Below are positions 62,439 through 64,000 of a stretch of DNA of 64,000 nt, one piece after another. The DNA comes from G965276765 sp965276765. Lineage in GTDB: Bacteria > Actinomycetota > Acidimicrobiia > Acidimicrobiales > Palsa-688. The stretch's first letter is position 1, and the number at the start of each line of letters is the position of its first letter. Made by a program: the position numbers and the translations under genes. The notes below the pieces were generated by a model. The model was not told the DNA's origin, made no database searches, and saw only the letters and a program-made list of their open reading frames with translations. The stretch covers positions 248,001 through 312,000 of the forward strand of contig OZ255627.1 in the NCBI GenBank assembly GCA_965276765.1. The letters are read 5' to 3'.

Positions 62439-62996
62439 CTACTCGGTCCCTCCCTCTGGGCCCGCTCCCGCAGGGACGGGCACGGGGGTGTCATCTCCTG
62501 CGTCGCTGCCGCCCCTGTCCTCTCCGACGGGGCGCAGCTCGGGGCCGTCGAGCGCGACCTCCTCGGGCCGGGGAACGTGGCGGACGGTCGCGGTCGTCGT
62601 CCTCGTCAGGTCGACGGTCGGACGGTTGCGCAACCTCTGATCAGGACCCCAGTCGAGGGCGCCGCTGGAGACGAGGTAGGCGAAGGAGACGAACACGATG
62701 GCGGCGAAGGTCCCCATCTCGGCCAGGCCGAACGTGGACAGCTGGTGATACATGACCGCCCACGGATAGAGGAACACCACCTCGATGTCGAAGATGATGA
62801 AAATCATCGCCACCAGGTAGAAGCGCACAGGGAAGCGGGCGGACGGTGCCCGCCCCGGCACGATGCCCGACTCGTAGGGGCCTTCCTTGGCCGCCGTCGG
62901 TCGCTTGGGACCGAGCACGGCGGACGCGACGAATGACCCGGCTGCAAAGGCTGCAGCCAGAGCCAGCAAGATCACGATCGGGAGGTACTGCACCAT
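62439..62996 (-). CDS. nuoA: NADH-quinone oxidoreductase subunit A
   Basis: A 185-residue three-helix subunit, about 60 residues longer than usual because of a soluble C-terminal tail. YESGIVPGRAPSARFPVRFYLVAM (quinone-gate loop) and FDIEVVFLYPWAVMY are diagnostic. The ATG at 62996 has GGAGG upstream; a longer reading lacks homology. First gene of the 14-gene operon, with promoters expected in 62997-63137. Confidence 0.95.
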   Translation of the reverse strand: MVQYLPIVILLALAAAFAAGSFVASAVLGPKRPTAAKEGPYESGIVPGRAPSARFPVRFYLVAMIFIIFDIEVVFLYPWAVMYHQLSTFGLAEMGTFAAIVFVSFAYLVSSGALDWGPDQRLRNRPTVDLTRTTTATVRHVPRPEEVALDGPELRPVGEDRGGSDAGDDTPVPVPAGAGPEGGTE

Positions 62997-63137
62997 CGCT
63001 CTGTCCTCGGCACTCGAGTGGTCGCCTACTGCGTCCGTTGGTTCTAGATCGGTTGGTCCTGGTCGCGCCAACGGAGACCGCTCCGATGGTACCCACCCCC
63101 GGCCGCCAGTCCATAACAGGCTCGACCACGAGGCCCG

Positions 63138-63824
63138 TCAGTAGCAGTGCGGTCCTGCCGGTGACTGCCCGGTCGAATCGGTGCCGGGCGGCGCTCCGAG
63201 CAGCCGGCGCCTGGTGTCGACGACCAACTGGCCATCGACGACAGAGATCGGGTAGCGGTCGAGTCCGCGCGGCGCCGGCCCGCGCTGCTGCTCGCCCACG
63301 GCGTTGTACCGCGACCCGTGGCATGGGCACTCGAACCACTGCGAGCTGCGGCACCACGGCACCCGACACCCGAGGTGGGTGCAGGCCTGATCGAGGGCCA
63401 CGAACCCGGTTTCCATCCCCTCGAGCACCTCTCCGTGGTAGAGGCGCTTGGCGTCGGCCAGGTCGCCCGTCGGGTACGTGACCACGTAGAAGCCGCCCAC
63501 CGGCTCGTAGTACGGGGTGCGCCGGGCTCGCTGGTGCGCACGGATGGCCTCCGGAGTCCCCACGCTGTAGCGCCGACCGGGATGGCCGACGGCCGTGACC
63601 ACGTAGTCCACCGCGGACGTGGCGATCCCGACGAGGGCGGCGGCGAGCAGGCCGAGGACGCCGCGCTCGACCAGCTCACGACGGTTGATCGTCGCGCCGC
63701 CGGCCGGCGGCGCCTTGCGCCTCGACACGAGGGCGATCACGACGAGGGCCAAGGCGAAGACGACCACGGCCACGCTGATGCCGAGCAGATCCCACGAGGT
63801 CACAAGGGCGGCGGCGATCGGCAT
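63138..63824 (-). CDS. Rieske [2Fe-2S] protein
   Basis: A 228-residue membrane-anchored Rieske protein. Two hydrophobic spans (residues about 9-33 and 53-75) flank a cytoplasmic RRKAPPAGG loop, followed by a Rieske domain with cluster motifs CTHLGC and CPCHGS. It resembles QcrA subunits of cytochrome bc complexes but has two, not three, N-terminal helices and no neighbouring qcrB or qcrC. It lies 141 bp upstream of nuoA on the same strand, so it may be co-regulated with complex I. Confidence 0.85.
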   Translation of the reverse strand: MPIAAALVTSWDLLGISVAVVVFALALVVIALVSRRKAPPAGGATINRRELVERGVLGLLAAALVGIATSAVDYVVTAVGHPGRRYSVGTPEAIRAHQRARRTPYYEPVGGFYVVTYPTGDLADAKRLYHGEVLEGMETGFVALDQACTHLGCRVPWCRSSQWFECPCHGSRYNAVGEQQRGPAPRGLDRYPISVVDGQLVVDTRRRLLGAPPGTDSTGQSPAGPHCY

Positions 63825-63910
63825 GTCACCCCAGCATGCCGTGGGGACGGGGGCGTCCACACGCCACCCACCCTCTTGGCTTGATGCGCGAGGGACGAGA
63901 GAATCGGGTG

Positions 63911-64000
63911 ATGCCTTCGACGTCTCCTCCCGCCGTCATCCGGCCCGCGACCGAATCCGACCTTGACCACCTGGTCGACCTGGTCTGGGCGGTCGCAGCC
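63911..64000 (+). CDS. GNAT-family N-acetyltransferase (N-terminal part)
   Basis: An ATG at 63911 opens a frame to the window edge: MPSTSPPAVIRPATESDLDH then LVDLVWAVAA. The IRPATESDLDHLVDL opening is the usual first strand and helix of GNAT acetyltransferases. The rest, including the acetyl-CoA loop, is outside the window, so substrate and length are unknown. Confidence 0.6.
   Translation, partial: MPSTSPPAVIRPATESDLDHLVDLVWAVAA

Overview
The window is high-GC DNA with short intergenic gaps, many GTG starts and 4-bp ATGA/GTGA overlaps. Its content (mycothiol-type PIG-L deacetylase, actinobacterial-style FadE/FadD enzymes, a complete 14-gene nuo operon, an NlpC/P60 protein with GYWxV...FGxA repeats) points to an actinobacterium. 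I infer the class Acidimicrobiia from the repeat protein and overall flavour; no rRNA is present to confirm it.

Layout. 0-0.7 kb: tail of a formate dehydrogenase locus (truncated alpha subunit plus delta subunit). 0.7-7.6 kb: cobalamin salvage (cobO; cobU-cobS-cobD-cbiZ; btuFCD) with a cobalamin riboswitch in front of btuF. 7.7-10.5 kb: PIG-L deacetylase and a secreted phosphoesterase. 10.75-32.42 kb: a 21.6-kb genomic island inserted at the 3' end of tRNA-Tyr, bounded by 61-bp direct repeats that differ at one base. It carries a tyrosine-integrase remnant, several decayed genes and two intact catabolic blocks. 32.4-45.8 kb: chromosomal backbone (tRNA-Tyr, acyl-CoA synthetase, YajQ, a dead htpX, NlpC/P60, M48 peptidase, acetyl-CoA synthetase, a phosphoesterase-MprF fusion, DUF2236, globin, ABM monooxygenase). 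46.1-63.8 kb: nuoA-N on the minus strand, preceded by a Rieske protein. 63.9 kb: start of a GNAT acetyltransferase.

How the genes work together. The island's main block (19.4-31.4 kb) combines an alpha/beta hydrolase, two flavin monooxygenases of Baeyer-Villiger type, an SDR, a two-subunit acyl-CoA dehydrogenase, a CoA ligase, an enoyl-CoA hydratase and a cyclase-family hydrolase, with a terminal GntR regulator. That set fits uptake-to-beta-oxidation catabolism of a cyclic ketone or terpenoid/steroid-like compound (inference). Matching GTCGAC-N4-GTCGAC palindromes sit before both plus-strand operons. A second block (12.7-18.5 kb: MaoC hydratase, TetR, luciferase-like monooxygenase, CoA ligase) carries a different palindrome, GTGAGTACTCAC, before two of its genes. 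The backbone supplies complex I for reoxidising NADH and B12 salvage.

The most unusual items are the tRNA-Tyr island, the fusion of a metallophosphoesterase domain with altered metal ligands to an MprF-like synthase, an 80-bp dispersed repeat (4.3 and 45.8 kb) and His-rich expansions in NuoL and NuoN.
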